In this document: piece after piece, positions 15,903-23,695 of the stretch
Layout: every line of letters starts with the position of its first letter
Position numbering within the stretch: the stretch's first letter is position 1
Assembly: GCA_029779645.1 (NCBI GenBank)
Contig: JAKPAC010000012.1
Coordinates: forward strand, 124,001 to 188,000
Reading direction: 5' to 3'
From: Actinomycetes bacterium
GTDB taxonomy: Bacteria > Actinomycetota > Actinomycetes > Actinomycetales > Microbacteriaceae
DNA length: 64,000 nucleotides
The notes under the pieces: generated by a model
What the model was told of the DNA's origin: nothing
What the model saw: the letters and a program-made list of their open reading frames with translations, nothing else
Database searches by the model: none
Program-made: the position numbers and the translations under genes

Positions 15903-17926
15903 TCGCGGTGGCCGGCCCGGACTCGCGCACACCGCCGTTTCGCACCGTGCTGGTGGCGAACCGCGGCGAGATCGCGCGTCGCGTGATCCGCACGCTTCGT
16001 CGACTCGGCATCCGCTCCGTCGCCGTGTACAGCGACGTGGATGCCACCGCGGCCCACGTCGACGAAGCCGACGAGGCGGTGCGCATCGGCCCGGGCCCGG
16101 CCCGGTCGTCCTACCTGCGGGGCGAGGCGGTCATCGCGGCGGCGCTCGAGCGCGGCGCCCAGGCGATTCATCCGGGCTACGGCTTCCTCTCTGAGAACGC
16201 CGACTTCGCGCGCGCCTGCGCCGCCGCCGGGGTCGTGTTCGTCGGCCCGAGCCCGCGGGCGCTCGAGGTGATGGGAGACAAGGTGCGCGCCAAGACGCAC
16301 GTCGCCGCATACGGCGTGCCCGTCATCCCCGGCGCGAGCGAGTCCGCCACGGGCGGCCGCGAGCGCGACGCCGAGCTCATCGCCGCGGCCGCCGCGCTCG
16401 GCTATCCGCTGCTCGTCAAGCCCTCGGCCGGGGGCGGGGGCAAGGGCATGCAGGAGGTGCGCTCCGCCGCGCAGCTGCCCGGCGCGCTGATGGCCGCGCG
16501 CCGCATCGCGACCGCCGCATTCGGCGACGACACGCTGCTGCTCGAGCGGCTGGTGGAGCGCCCGAGGCACATCGAGGTGCAGGTGCTCGCCGACGCGCAC
16601 GGCGCGGTGATCCATCTCGGCGAACGCGAGTGCACCCTGCAGCGGCGGCACCAGAAGGTGGTCGAGGAGGCGCCGTCGCCGCTGATCGACCCGGCGACCC
16701 GCGCGCGCCTCGGCGAGGCCGCGTGCGCTGCGGCGCGCAGCGTCGACTACCTCGGCGCGGGCACCGTCGAGTTCCTGGTCGCTCCGGACGCGCCCGGCGA
16801 GTTCGCGTTCATCGAGATGAACACCCGCCTGCAGGTCGAGCACGCCGTCACTGAGCTGGTGACCGGCATCGACCTGGTCGAGCAGCAGCTGCGCATCGCC
16901 GCGGGCGAGCCGCTCGCGATCCGACAGGAGGCGGTGCGGCTGGAGGGGCACGCGGTCGAGGCGCGCGTGTACGCCGAGAGCCCGGAGCGCGGCTTCCTTC
17001 CCGCGACCGGGCGCGTGCTGGCCTGGCACGCGCCGCGAGGCGCGGGGCTGCGGGTGGATGCCGCGATCCGCGCGGGCGACGAGATCACCGCGCACTACGA
17101 CCCGATGATCGCCAAGGTCGTGGCGCACGGCGGCGATCGCGCGCAGGCCATCGACCGCCTCGACGCGGCGCTCGCCGAGACCGTCCTGCTCGGCGTCGAG
17201 ACGAACGTGCGCTTCCTCCGGGCGCTGCTCGCGGCGGACGACGTCCGAGCGGGCGACCTCGACACGGGCCTGATCGAGCGGATGCCGGCGCTCGATGCCC
17301 GCACGAGCGCGCCGCCCGAGGCGCTCGAGGCGGCCGCCGCGGCGCTCCTTCAGGATCGCGCGCGGAGCGCTGGGCGCGGCGTGGATGCTGCGCGCGATGC
17401 GGGCGCTGCGCCGCTGTGGCTCCTCGGCGACGGCTGGCGCATCGGCGGCGCCCAGCCCTGGAGGCTCGCGCTCTCACTCGGCGACGGCCCGCCGACGATC
17501 GTCGAGGCGCTGCCCGGCGGCGCCGTCGCGGCATCCACCGCCTGCGCGCGCGCCGACGACGGGCATCTCTGGGTGCACGCGGGCGGCGACACGTTCGAGC
17601 TCCGGGCCTGGAGCCGCCGCGAGCTGCTCGACCGGCAGCTCGCGAGCCTGGTGCGGCCAGAAGGCGGCGGCGCCCCCGAGGTGCGGGCGCCGATGCCGGG
17701 AACCGTGGTCGCACTCGCCGTCGCGGACGGCGCGGAGGTCGAGGCGGGCGCGGTCATCGCCACCATCGAGGCGATGAAGATGGAGCACCCCGCGGTCGCC
17801 GCGGCCGCCGGCACGGTCCGGCTCGAGGTCGCCATCGGCGATCGCGTGTCGCGCGACCAGGTGCTCGCGCGAGTGCTCGCTGCGGCAGCGGGCACATCCG
17901 ACGACGGAGGAGGGACACCACCATGA
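15899..17926 (+). CDS. accA1: methylcrotonyl-CoA carboxylase biotin carboxylase/BCCP (alpha) subunit
   Basis: 675 residues. The biotin-carboxylase N domain begins near [13 protein letters not shown], the ATP-grasp domain has the glycine-rich loop [11 protein letters not shown] (about 173-183), and [10 protein letters not shown] marks the active-site region. A less conserved linker leads to a C-terminal biotinyl domain with EAMKMEH (biotinylated Lys627). It carboxylates biotin with ATP and bicarbonate and hands it to the AccD1-type partner. GTG 15899 overlaps the upstream stop (GTGA). Its stop overlaps the acyl-CoA dehydrogenase start (ATGA). Carboxylation of acetyl- or propionyl-CoA is the alternative, but the neighbours favour methylcrotonyl-CoA. 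Confidence 0.87.
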   Translation: MIAVAGPDSRTPPFRTVLVANRGEIARRVIRTLRRLGIRSVAVYSDVDATAAHVDEADEAVRIGPGPARSSYLRGEAVIAAALERGAQAIHPGYGFLSENADFARACAAAGVVFVGPSPRALEVMGDKVRAKTHVAAYGVPVIPGASESATGGRERDAELIAAAAALGYPLLVKPSAGGGGKGMQEVRSAAQLPGALMAARRIATAAFGDDTLLLERLVERPRHIEVQVLADAHGAVIHLGERECTLQRRHQKVVEEAPSPLIDPATRARLGEAACAAARSVDYLGAGTVEFLVAPDAPGEFAFIEMNTRLQVEHAVTELVTGIDLVEQQLRIAAGEPLAIRQEAVRLEGHAVEARVYAESPERGFLPATGRVLAWHAPRGAGLRVDAAIRAGDEITAHYDPMIAKVVAHGGDRAQAIDRLDAALAETVLLGVETNVRFLRALLAADDVRAGDLDTGLIERMPALDARTSAPPEALEAAAAALLQDRARSAGRGVDAARDAGAAPLWLLGDGWRIGGAQPWRLALSLGDGPPTIVEALPGGAVAASTACARADDGHLWVHAGGDTFELRAWSRRELLDRQLASLVRPEGGGAPEVRAPMPGTVVALAVADGAEVEAGAVIATIEAMKMEHPAVAAAAGTVRLEVAIGDRVSRDQVLARVLAAAAGTSDDGGGTPP

Positions 17927-19137
17927 ACGAGCAACGGCACGCGGTGCTGCAGAGCGATGCGCTGCTGGGCGATGACGAGCGAGCCCTGCGGCAGGTGGTG
18001 ACGGCATTCGCCGACGAGGTGATCGCGCCGGCGTCGTACGAGGCGAACCGCACCCGCACCCTTCCGATCGGGATCGTCCGCCAGATGGGCGAGCTCGGGC
18101 TGTTCGGGCTGCCGTTCCCCGAGGCGGTCGGCGGCCAGGGCGGCGGGTACATGGCGTTCTGCCTGGCCGTCGAGGCGATCGCTCGGGTCGACCAGTCCAT
18201 CGCGATCACGCTCGACGCCGGCGTCGGCCTCGGGGCCATGCCGCTGCTGCGCTTCGGCTCCGCGGCGCAGCAGCAGCGCTGGCTGCCGGATCTGCTCGCC
18301 GGGCGGACGCTCGCCGCGTTCGGGCTGACCGAGCCGGAGGCCGGCTCGGACGCCGGCGCGACCCGAACGCGCGCCGCGCTCGAGGGCGGCGAGTGGGTGA
18401 TCAACGGGAGCAAGCAGTTCATCACCAACTCGGGCACCCCGATCACCAGCCTCGTCACGGTCACGGCCGTGACCGGCGAGCGCACCCGCCCGGACGGGAG
18501 GCCGGGCAAGGAGCTGTCGGCGATCATCGTGCCGTCCGGGACGCCGGGATTCACGGTCGGGCCGGCGTACGACAAGCTGGGCTGGCATGCGAGCGACACG
18601 CATCCGCTGGCCTTCGAGAACGCGCGCGTGCCCGCCGAGAACCTGCTCGGCGAGCGGGGGCGCGGCTACGCGGGGTTCCTCGCCATGCTGGACGAGGGCC
18701 GGATCGCCATCGCCGCGCTGGCCGCGGGCGCCGCGCTGGGATGCCTGGAGCAGGCGCTGGCGTACGCCGGCAGCCGGACGGTGTTCGGCTCGCCGCTCGG
18801 CACACGGCAGCACATCGCGTTCATGATCGCGGGCATGCAGGCGCGGGTGCACACCGCGCAGCTCGCGTGGCAGCACGCCGCGCGGCTTCGCGATGCGGGG
18901 CTTCCGTTCAAGGCCGAGGCGGCGATCGCCAAGCTGGTCGCGGGGGAGGCGGCGATGGCGAACGCGCGCGAGGCGACGCAGATCTTCGGCGGCAACGGGT
19001 TCATGAACGAGTTCGTGGTCGCGCGCCACTACCGCGACTCGAAGGTGCTCGAGATCGGAGAGGGCACCACGGAGGTGCAGCTCATGGTCATCGCCCGCGA
19101 GCTCGGGCTGCAGGCGGAGGCGGAGCACCATGGCTGA
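17923..19137 (+). CDS. acyl-CoA dehydrogenase (FadE19-like, probable isovaleryl-CoA)
   Basis: A 404-residue FAD enzyme that introduces the 2,3-double bond into an acyl-CoA. FAD-binding features [13 protein letters not shown] and KQFITN are present. The catalytic base is a glutamate in the C-terminal position (Glu363 in GFMNEF), as in short- and medium-chain enzymes; human isovaleryl-CoA dehydrogenase instead has Asp here and takes its base from an earlier helix. Context (next to methylcrotonyl-CoA carboxylase) still suggests isovaleryl-CoA, but other branched acyl-CoAs are possible. The start ATG overlaps the previous stop and follows GGAGGAGGG. Confidence 0.85.
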   Translation: MNEQRHAVLQSDALLGDDERALRQVVTAFADEVIAPASYEANRTRTLPIGIVRQMGELGLFGLPFPEAVGGQGGGYMAFCLAVEAIARVDQSIAITLDAGVGLGAMPLLRFGSAAQQQRWLPDLLAGRTLAAFGLTEPEAGSDAGATRTRAALEGGEWVINGSKQFITNSGTPITSLVTVTAVTGERTRPDGRPGKELSAIIVPSGTPGFTVGPAYDKLGWHASDTHPLAFENARVPAENLLGERGRGYAGFLAMLDEGRIAIAALAAGAALGCLEQALAYAGSRTVFGSPLGTRQHIAFMIAGMQARVHTAQLAWQHAARLRDAGLPFKAEAAIAKLVAGEAAMANAREATQIFGGNGFMNEFVVARHYRDSKVLEIGEGTTEVQLMVIARELGLQAEAEHHG

Positions 19138-19636
19138 GCTCGGCGGGGGCGGCCGCGAGATCGAGCAGCGGGGACTCTTCTTCGAGGAGTTCGAGCTCGG
19201 GGCCAGGTACCTGCACCGCCCGGGCCGAACCGCGACGGAGGCCGACAACGTGCTGTTCACGACCCTGACCATGAACACGCAGGGGCTGCATCTCGACGCC
19301 GCGTTCGCGGCATCCCAGCCCTTCGGCCGCCCCCTGATCAACTCGATGTGGACGCTGTCGACCATGGTCGGGGCCTCCGTCGCGCAGCTCACCCAGGGCA
19401 CGCTCGTCGCGCAGCTGGCGATGGGCGAGATCACGTTCCCGCATCCCATGTTCGCGGGCGACACGCTCTACACCGAGACCACGCCGACGCACGCGCGCCC
19501 CTCGCGATCGCGGCCGGGACAGGGCATCGTGACGCTCGCGCACACCGGGCGCAACCAGCGCGGCGAGGTCGTCGCCACCGCGAGTCGCACCGCGCTGGTG
19601 TGGTGCGTCGGCGCGGGCCCGGGGGAGGGGACGTGA
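19130..19636 (+). CDS. MaoC-type hot-dog dehydratase (Rv2499c-like)
   Basis: A 168-residue single hot-dog protein related to (R)-specific enoyl-CoA hydratases. The region GLHLDAAFAASQPFGRPLIN carries the hydratase-like active-site helix, and GEITFPHPMFAGDTLY is the characteristic central strand pair. In this operon it would hydrate 3-methylglutaconyl-CoA to HMG-CoA, or a mesaconyl-type CoA in a related route. Its ATG lies inside the acyl-CoA dehydrogenase gene (8-base overlap) and its stop overlaps the next start (GTGA), so it is tightly coupled. The substrate is inferred from gene order only. Confidence 0.8.
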   Translation: MAELGGGGREIEQRGLFFEEFELGARYLHRPGRTATEADNVLFTTLTMNTQGLHLDAAFAASQPFGRPLINSMWTLSTMVGASVAQLTQGTLVAQLAMGEITFPHPMFAGDTLYTETTPTHARPSRSRPGQGIVTLAHTGRNQRGEVVATASRTALVWCVGAGPGEGT

Positions 19637-20550
19637 CCTTCGAGCTCGGTCCGGCACTGCTGTTCTGCCCCGCCGACCGCCCCGAGCGCTTCGCGAAGGC
19701 GGCGGAGCGGGCCGATGCCGTGATCATCGACCTGGAGGATGCGGTCGCGCACGCGGCGAAGGCCGCCGCGCGTCGCGCCCTCGTCGACACCCCGCTGGAG
19801 CCGGCACGCGTGATCGTGCGCGTGAACCCCGCAGGGAGCGAGGCGTTCGCGCTCGACCTCGCCGCGCTCGAGCGCACCGCCTACCGACGCGTCATGCTCG
19901 CCAAGGCCGAAGACCCGCGCACGCTCGATGCGCTGCGCGGGCGCGAGGTGATCGCGCTGTGCGAGACCGCGCGGGGCGTCGTGCAGGCGGAGCGCCTCGC
20001 CGAGCACCAGGACGTGGTCGCGCTCATGTGGGGCGCCGAGGATCTCATCGCCTCCCTTGGCGGCAGCTCCAGCCGCGGCGCCGACGGTCGTTACCGCGAC
20101 GTCGCCCGGCACGCCCGCGCCCGCGTGCTGCTCGCCGCCGGCGCCGCGGGCCGGGCGGCCATCGACGCGGTGCATCTCGACATCGCCGACCTCGACGGCC
20201 CCGGGGGGCTCGCGAGCGAGGCGGCGGATGCGGCGGCCTCCGGATTCGCCGCAACCGCGTGCATCCATCCCTCGCAGGTCGCGACCATTCGCGCCGCATA
20301 TGCGCCGTCGACGGCGGCCCTGGCCGAGGCGAGGACGCTGCTCGCGGCCGCCGAGCGGGCCGGCACCGGGGTCTTCGTGCACGATGGCGCCATGATCGAC
20401 GAGCCGGTGCTCCGGCACGCGCGTGCGCTCATGCGCAGGGCCGTCGGCGCGGATGCCGCCGGCTCGGGGGCGAGAGCCACCGAGGCGTCGGGCGCGGAGG
20501 CGGTCAGTCCCGCCCCGGGAGCGCGGGCAGCCGATCGGCCAGCGCGCTGA
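19633..20550 (+). CDS. CitE/HpcH-family acyl-CoA lyase (Rv2498c-like)
   Basis: A 305-residue TIM-barrel lyase of the HpcH/HpaI/CitE family. Hallmarks are the IIDLEDAV segment, the metal ligands in CETARGV (Glu) and GAEDL (Asp), and RVNP with the substrate-binding arginine. The M. tuberculosis counterpart Rv2498c was shown to cleave (R)-HMG-CoA and (S)-citramalyl-CoA, joining leucine breakdown to itaconate disposal; the same dual role is likely here. GTG 19633 overlaps the MaoC stop. The last 35 or so residues are low-complexity and their codons overlap the 3' end of the opposing sirtuin gene by 47 bases. There is no citrate lyase alpha or gamma subunit nearby. Confidence 0.84.
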   Translation: MTFELGPALLFCPADRPERFAKAAERADAVIIDLEDAVAHAAKAAARRALVDTPLEPARVIVRVNPAGSEAFALDLAALERTAYRRVMLAKAEDPRTLDALRGREVIALCETARGVVQAERLAEHQDVVALMWGAEDLIASLGGSSSRGADGRYRDVARHARARVLLAAGAAGRAAIDAVHLDIADLDGPGGLASEAADAAASGFAATACIHPSQVATIRAAYAPSTAALAEARTLLAAAERAGTGVFVHDGAMIDEPVLRHARALMRRAVGADAAGSGARATEASGAEAVSPAPGARAADRPAR

Positions 20551-21355
20551 GCACCTCGCTCGCGCCCGCGTCGACCTTGACCGTCGCGCGCGCGTCCGCG
20601 CGGGTCTCGCCCCGATTCACGATCACGATCGGCAGCGCCCGCCGGCGGGCGCGCTCGACGAGCCGGATACCCGAGTTCACCACGAGCGAGGATCCGGCGA
20701 CCAGCAGCGCTTCCGAGCCGTGCACGATCGCCTCGGCCTCACGGAACCGCTCGGCAGGGATGAACTCGCCGAAGAACACGACATCGGGCTTGAGCATCCC
20801 GCCGCAGACCGTGCACGCGGGCACGACGAACCCATCGGCCGACTCGGGGCGCACGTCGCCGTCCGGACCGAGGGCGACCTCGGGCGAGACGGCGATCCAC
20901 GGGTTGTCGCGCTCGAGCATCGTCGACACGTCCTCGCGCGCGTAGCCCTGTCCGCATCGCAGGCAGAACACACGGTTCATAGTGCCGTGCAGGTCGACCA
21001 CGCGCCGGCTTCCGGCGCGAACGTGCAGCCCATCGACGTTCTGCGTCACGACGCCGGTCGCGATCCCGGCATCCTCGAGCGCCGCCACAGCCCTGTGCCC
21101 GGCGTTGGGCACGATGCTCGAGAATCGCTGCCAGCCGAGGTGGCTGCCGATCCAGTAGCGGCGGCGGGCGGCATCGTCGGCCAGAAACTGCTGCCCCGTC
21201 ATGGGCGCGCGGCGCGGCGCCCCATCGCCGCGATAGTCGGGAATCCCGCTGTCGGTCGATACGCCGGCACCGGTCAGGAGCGCGATTCGCCGCCCCGCGA
21301 GGGCCTCGACTGCCCGTTCGACCGCGGCCGCGGCATCCGGCTCGAACTCGCTCAC
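20504..21355 (-). CDS. class II (SIRT4-like) NAD-dependent protein deacylase
   Basis: A 283-residue sirtuin using NAD+ to remove acyl groups from lysine. Motifs: GAGVSTDSGIPDYRG (29-43), TQNVDGLH (104-111), catalytic His123 in LHG, and a zinc site formed by Cys131, Cys134, Cys181 and Cys184. The RYWIGSHLGWQRFSS segment, AGSRR before the catalytic histidine and LKPDVVFFGE resemble human SIRT4 closely, placing it in class II. SIRT4 removes HMG- and methylglutaconyl-type acyl groups and affects leucine catabolism. This gene converges on the leucine-pathway lyase gene. The start is GTG 21355, seven bases after an AGGAG site and inside a tiny upstream frame. Confidence 0.86.
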   Translation of the reverse strand: MSEFEPDAAAAVERAVEALAGRRIALLTGAGVSTDSGIPDYRGDGAPRRAPMTGQQFLADDAARRRYWIGSHLGWQRFSSIVPNAGHRAVAALEDAGIATGVVTQNVDGLHVRAGSRRVVDLHGTMNRVFCLRCGQGYAREDVSTMLERDNPWIAVSPEVALGPDGDVRPESADGFVVPACTVCGGMLKPDVVFFGEFIPAERFREAEAIVHGSEALLVAGSSLVVNSGIRLVERARRRALPIVIVNRGETRADARATVKVDAGASEVLSALADRLPALPGRD

Positions 21356-21372
21356 GCGCGTCTCCTGGGCAT
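21352..21372 (-). CDS. possible six-codon leaderless upstream peptide (MPRRRA)
   Basis: ATG at 21372 lies six bases after a TAGACT -10 box (21384-21379) and opens a six-codon frame whose TGA (21354-21352) overlaps the sirtuin start as GTGA. Codons 3 and 4, AGG-AGA, double as the sirtuin ribosome-binding site. It may couple or gate translation; it may also be chance. Confidence 0.3.
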   Translation of the reverse strand: MPRRRA

Positions 21373-21378
21373 GCCCCG

Positions 21379-21384
21379 AGTCTA
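21379..21384 (-). promoter_or_regulatory. -10 box for the sirtuin gene
   Basis: TAGACT on the minus strand. The predicted +1 is the A of the upstream-peptide ATG at 21372, 17 bases before the sirtuin GTG. Confidence 0.5.
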
Positions 21385-21475
21385 CGCGGCGGGCTCTGCG
21401 CCCGGGCGGGCGGCGCGATGCCCGGGGCCGCGGGTGGCAGAGTGGATGCTGCGCCTCGCGCACGAAAGGAACCCC

Positions 21476-22291
21476 ATGCCTGTGATCCGTCTGCACGACG
21501 CCGACGATGCCGCGCTCAGCGCGGCGCTGCGCGACTACCGCGACCTCACCGACGTCGCGCTGCGGCGCGTGACCGAGCCCGAGGAGGGCCTCTACATCGC
21601 GGAGTCGGCGAAGGTGATCGCACGCGCACTCGCGGCCGGGCACACCCCGAGGTCGGTGCTGCTGCAGGAGCGCTGGCTCACCGACATCGAGCCGCTGCTG
21701 GGCGCGCACCCGGATGTGCCCGTGTATGTGGCGCCGGGCGAGCGGATCGCGTCGATCACGGGGTTCGACGTGCATCGCGGCGCCCTCGCAGCCATGCACC
21801 GCCCCGTGCTGCCCGACCCTCGCGAGCTGCTGCGCGAAGCGCGTCGCGTCGTCGTGCTCGAAGACATCGTCGACCACACGAATGTGGGCGCGATCTTCCG
21901 CTCGGTGGCGGGCCTGGGCGCCGACGCCGTGTTCATCACGCCGCGCTGCGCAGACCCGCTCTACCGGCGCAGCGTCCGTGTCAGCATGGGCACCGTGCTC
22001 CAGGTGCCGTGGACGCGCCTGCCCGAATGGCACGAGGCGCGACCCATCCTGCAGGAGGCCGGCTTTCATGTCGCGGCATTCGCCCTCGCGAGTGATTCGG
22101 TGTCGCTGGATGCCTTCTCGGCCGCGCCGCCCGAGCGCGTCGCCATCCTTCTCGGGGCCGAGGGCGACGGGCTCAGCACGCGAGCGCTCGCGGCCGCGGA
22201 CAGCGTCGTGACCATCCCCATGCTGCACGGCGTCGACTCGCTCAACGTCGCCTCGGCCAGCGCCGTGGCCCTCTGGGCGCTGCGGGTCTGA
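21476..22291 (+). CDS. TrmH/SpoU-family RNA 2'-O-methyltransferase
   Basis: A 271-residue SPOUT (trefoil-knot) methyltransferase. Motif 1 is EDIVDHTNVGAIFRS, motif 2 ILLGAEGDGLS, and motif 3 IPMLHGVDSLNVASASAVALW. A 100-residue N-terminal substrate-binding domain precedes the catalytic part. It would transfer a methyl group from S-adenosylmethionine to a ribose 2'-hydroxyl of tRNA or rRNA; which RNA cannot be told from the sequence. The start is ATG 21476 after a clear GAAAGGA site (21464-21470). It is divergent from the sirtuin gene and followed by a decayed gene. Confidence 0.85.
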   Translation: MPVIRLHDADDAALSAALRDYRDLTDVALRRVTEPEEGLYIAESAKVIARALAAGHTPRSVLLQERWLTDIEPLLGAHPDVPVYVAPGERIASITGFDVHRGALAAMHRPVLPDPRELLREARRVVVLEDIVDHTNVGAIFRSVAGLGADAVFITPRCADPLYRRSVRVSMGTVLQVPWTRLPEWHEARPILQEAGFHVAAFALASDSVSLDAFSAAPPERVAILLGAEGDGLSTRALAAADSVVTIPMLHGVDSLNVASASAVALWALRV

Positions 22292-22373
22292 GGGCAGCGC
22301 GACTGATCGCCGCGAGCACGGCCGACACCCCGGAGCGGATCGAGCCGGATCGCGCCAGAGACTGAAGACACTC

Positions 22374-22690
22374 GGCGATCCGCACGTGCGCTTCTACGCG
22401 GCTCACCCGCTGTTCGCCCCGGGCGGAGAGTCCGTCGGCACGCTGTGCATCGTCGACACAGAGCCGCGCAGCTTCGACGAGGCGCAGAGCGTGCTCCCGC
22501 AGGAGCTCGCGTGCTGGGTGCAGACCGAGCTCATCCAGGATCAGGACATCGATCACGCCGAGCTCGTGCAGCGCGCGATACGGCCGAAGCAGCAGCCCAC
22601 GCTGCCCGGGTACACGATGGCGGACGCGCGCGGCCGGCTCCGGGGACTTCTACGACCTGACGCTGCACGACGGCAGGCTGCGCTGTCCGA
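22374..22690 (+). pseudogene. remnant of a GAF-domain / SpoIIE-type PP2C phosphatase gene
   Basis: From 22374 one frame reads as the C-terminal end of a GAF domain (GDPHVRFYAAHPLFAP, then SVGTLCIVDTEPRSFDEAQ) followed by the usual bridge to a SpoIIE phosphatase (AIRPKQQPTLPGYTMADA). Near 22630 the reading shifts by one base, and the next frame gives the phosphatase hallmark GSGDFYDLTLHDGRLRC (22636-22686). After that, similarity stops. So the 5' part of the GAF domain and most of the phosphatase are gone and the join is frameshifted. The remainder of 22292-22743 shows no gene. It would have been a serine phosphatase in an anti-anti-sigma pathway. Confidence 0.72.
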
Positions 22691-22743
22691 GCAGCAGCTG
22701 CACGAGACCGGGGCCACTCGGCGCCTCCTGCGGGAAGGCGGGG

Positions 22744-23601
22744 TCAGCGGACCTCGGGGTCGAGCGACGTGCCGAAGGGCACCGGCTCGGGCCGCTTGGG
22801 CGAGAGGTTGTCGCCCGACGAGACGTGGCGGATCCGGCGCAGCACCCAAGGCACGAGGTATTCGCGCGCCCACACGAGGTCTTCGGTGCGCGCCTGCCGC
22901 CAGGTCGTCGCGGGCACGGGGCCGGGCTGCATCGGGGTGAGCGCGACGGGCACGTTCAGCGCCCGAAGCACCATGCGGGCGATCTCATGGTGACCGAGCG
23001 CGTTGGGGTGCAGGCGGTCGTCGGCCCAGAAGCGCGAGTCCTGCACGGCCTTCAGCGCCCACATGTCGGCGACGACCGCGTCGTGCTTCTCGGCGATCGC
23101 GCGCACGTTCTCGTTGTAGATCGCCACCTTGCCGCGGATCCGGCGAAACACGGGGGAGAAGCCGACGTCGACGCCGGTGAAGACCACCACCGTCGCGCCG
23201 GTCGCGCCGAGCCGGGAGATCACGTAGTCGAAGCGCCTCGCGATCGCGTCGGGGTCGGTGCCGGGACGAATCACATCGTTGCCGCCCGCAGAGATGGTCA
23301 CGAGATCGGGCTTGAGCGCCACGGCCGCGTCGAGCTGCTCGGCGATGATCTGCTCGATCAGCTTGCCGCGCACAGCGAGGTTCGCGTACGCGAAATCCGG
23401 CACGCCCTGGCTCAGCACCTCGGCGACGCGATCGGCCCAGCCGCGGTTGCCGCCCGGCAGCGACGGCTCGGGATCGCCGACGCCCTCCGTGAACGAGTCG
23501 CCGAGGGCGATGAAGCGCCGCCAGGGGTGCAGCGCGGGGGATGCCGCGGCCGAGGCATCCCCGCTGTCGTGGGCTGGTGCGAAGTCATCGTTGTGCGACA
23601 T
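22744..23601 (-). CDS. SGNH/GDSL-family hydrolase (copy 1)
   Basis: A 285-residue esterase-like protein. Block I GDSFTEG carries the nucleophile Ser36, the Gly and Asn blocks appear as YANLAVRGKL and GGNDVIRP, and block V DDRLHPNALGHH gives the Asp-His pair. The first 28 residues are low-complexity and not a convincing signal peptide, so it is probably cytoplasmic. The C-terminal segment (P-W-V-L-R-R-I-R...S-S-G-D...P-K) is shared with the second SGNH gene at 53.5-54.2 kb. The start is ATG 23601 after GAAGGGAA. Substrate unknown; esters, lipids or acetylated sugars are possible. Confidence 0.83.
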   Translation of the reverse strand: MSHNDDFAPAHDSGDASAAASPALHPWRRFIALGDSFTEGVGDPEPSLPGGNRGWADRVAEVLSQGVPDFAYANLAVRGKLIEQIIAEQLDAAVALKPDLVTISAGGNDVIRPGTDPDAIARRFDYVISRLGATGATVVVFTGVDVGFSPVFRRIRGKVAIYNENVRAIAEKHDAVVADMWALKAVQDSRFWADDRLHPNALGHHEIARMVLRALNVPVALTPMQPGPVPATTWRQARTEDLVWAREYLVPWVLRRIRHVSSGDNLSPKRPEPVPFGTSLDPEVR

Positions 23602-23664
23602 GGCGACATTTCCCTTCGGCTGGAGCAGCTGCGCACCTCGAGGCTAGCAAGAGCTCACGGCGCA

Positions 23665-23687
23665 TTGTCGGGGGCCTCGGTTAGGCT
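23665..23687 (+). promoter_or_regulatory. PafBC/RecA-NDp-type DNA-damage promoter
   Basis: TTGTCGGGG, eight bases, then TAGGCT. The actinobacterial LexA-independent damage promoter is tTGTCRGtg-N8-TAnnnT: spacing and -10 match exactly, and the upstream box matches in eight of nine positions. It precedes GTG 23696 by eight bases, so the transcript would be leaderless. PafB and PafC, which use such sites, are encoded at 33-35 kb. Confidence 0.6.
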
Positions 23688-23695
23688 TGGGCATC

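Noticed and set aside
19633..20550. Citrate lyase beta subunit (literal reading of CitE)
   Set aside because: No alpha or gamma (acyl-carrier) subunit genes are present, and the neighbours are those of the stand-alone Rv2498c-type lyase.
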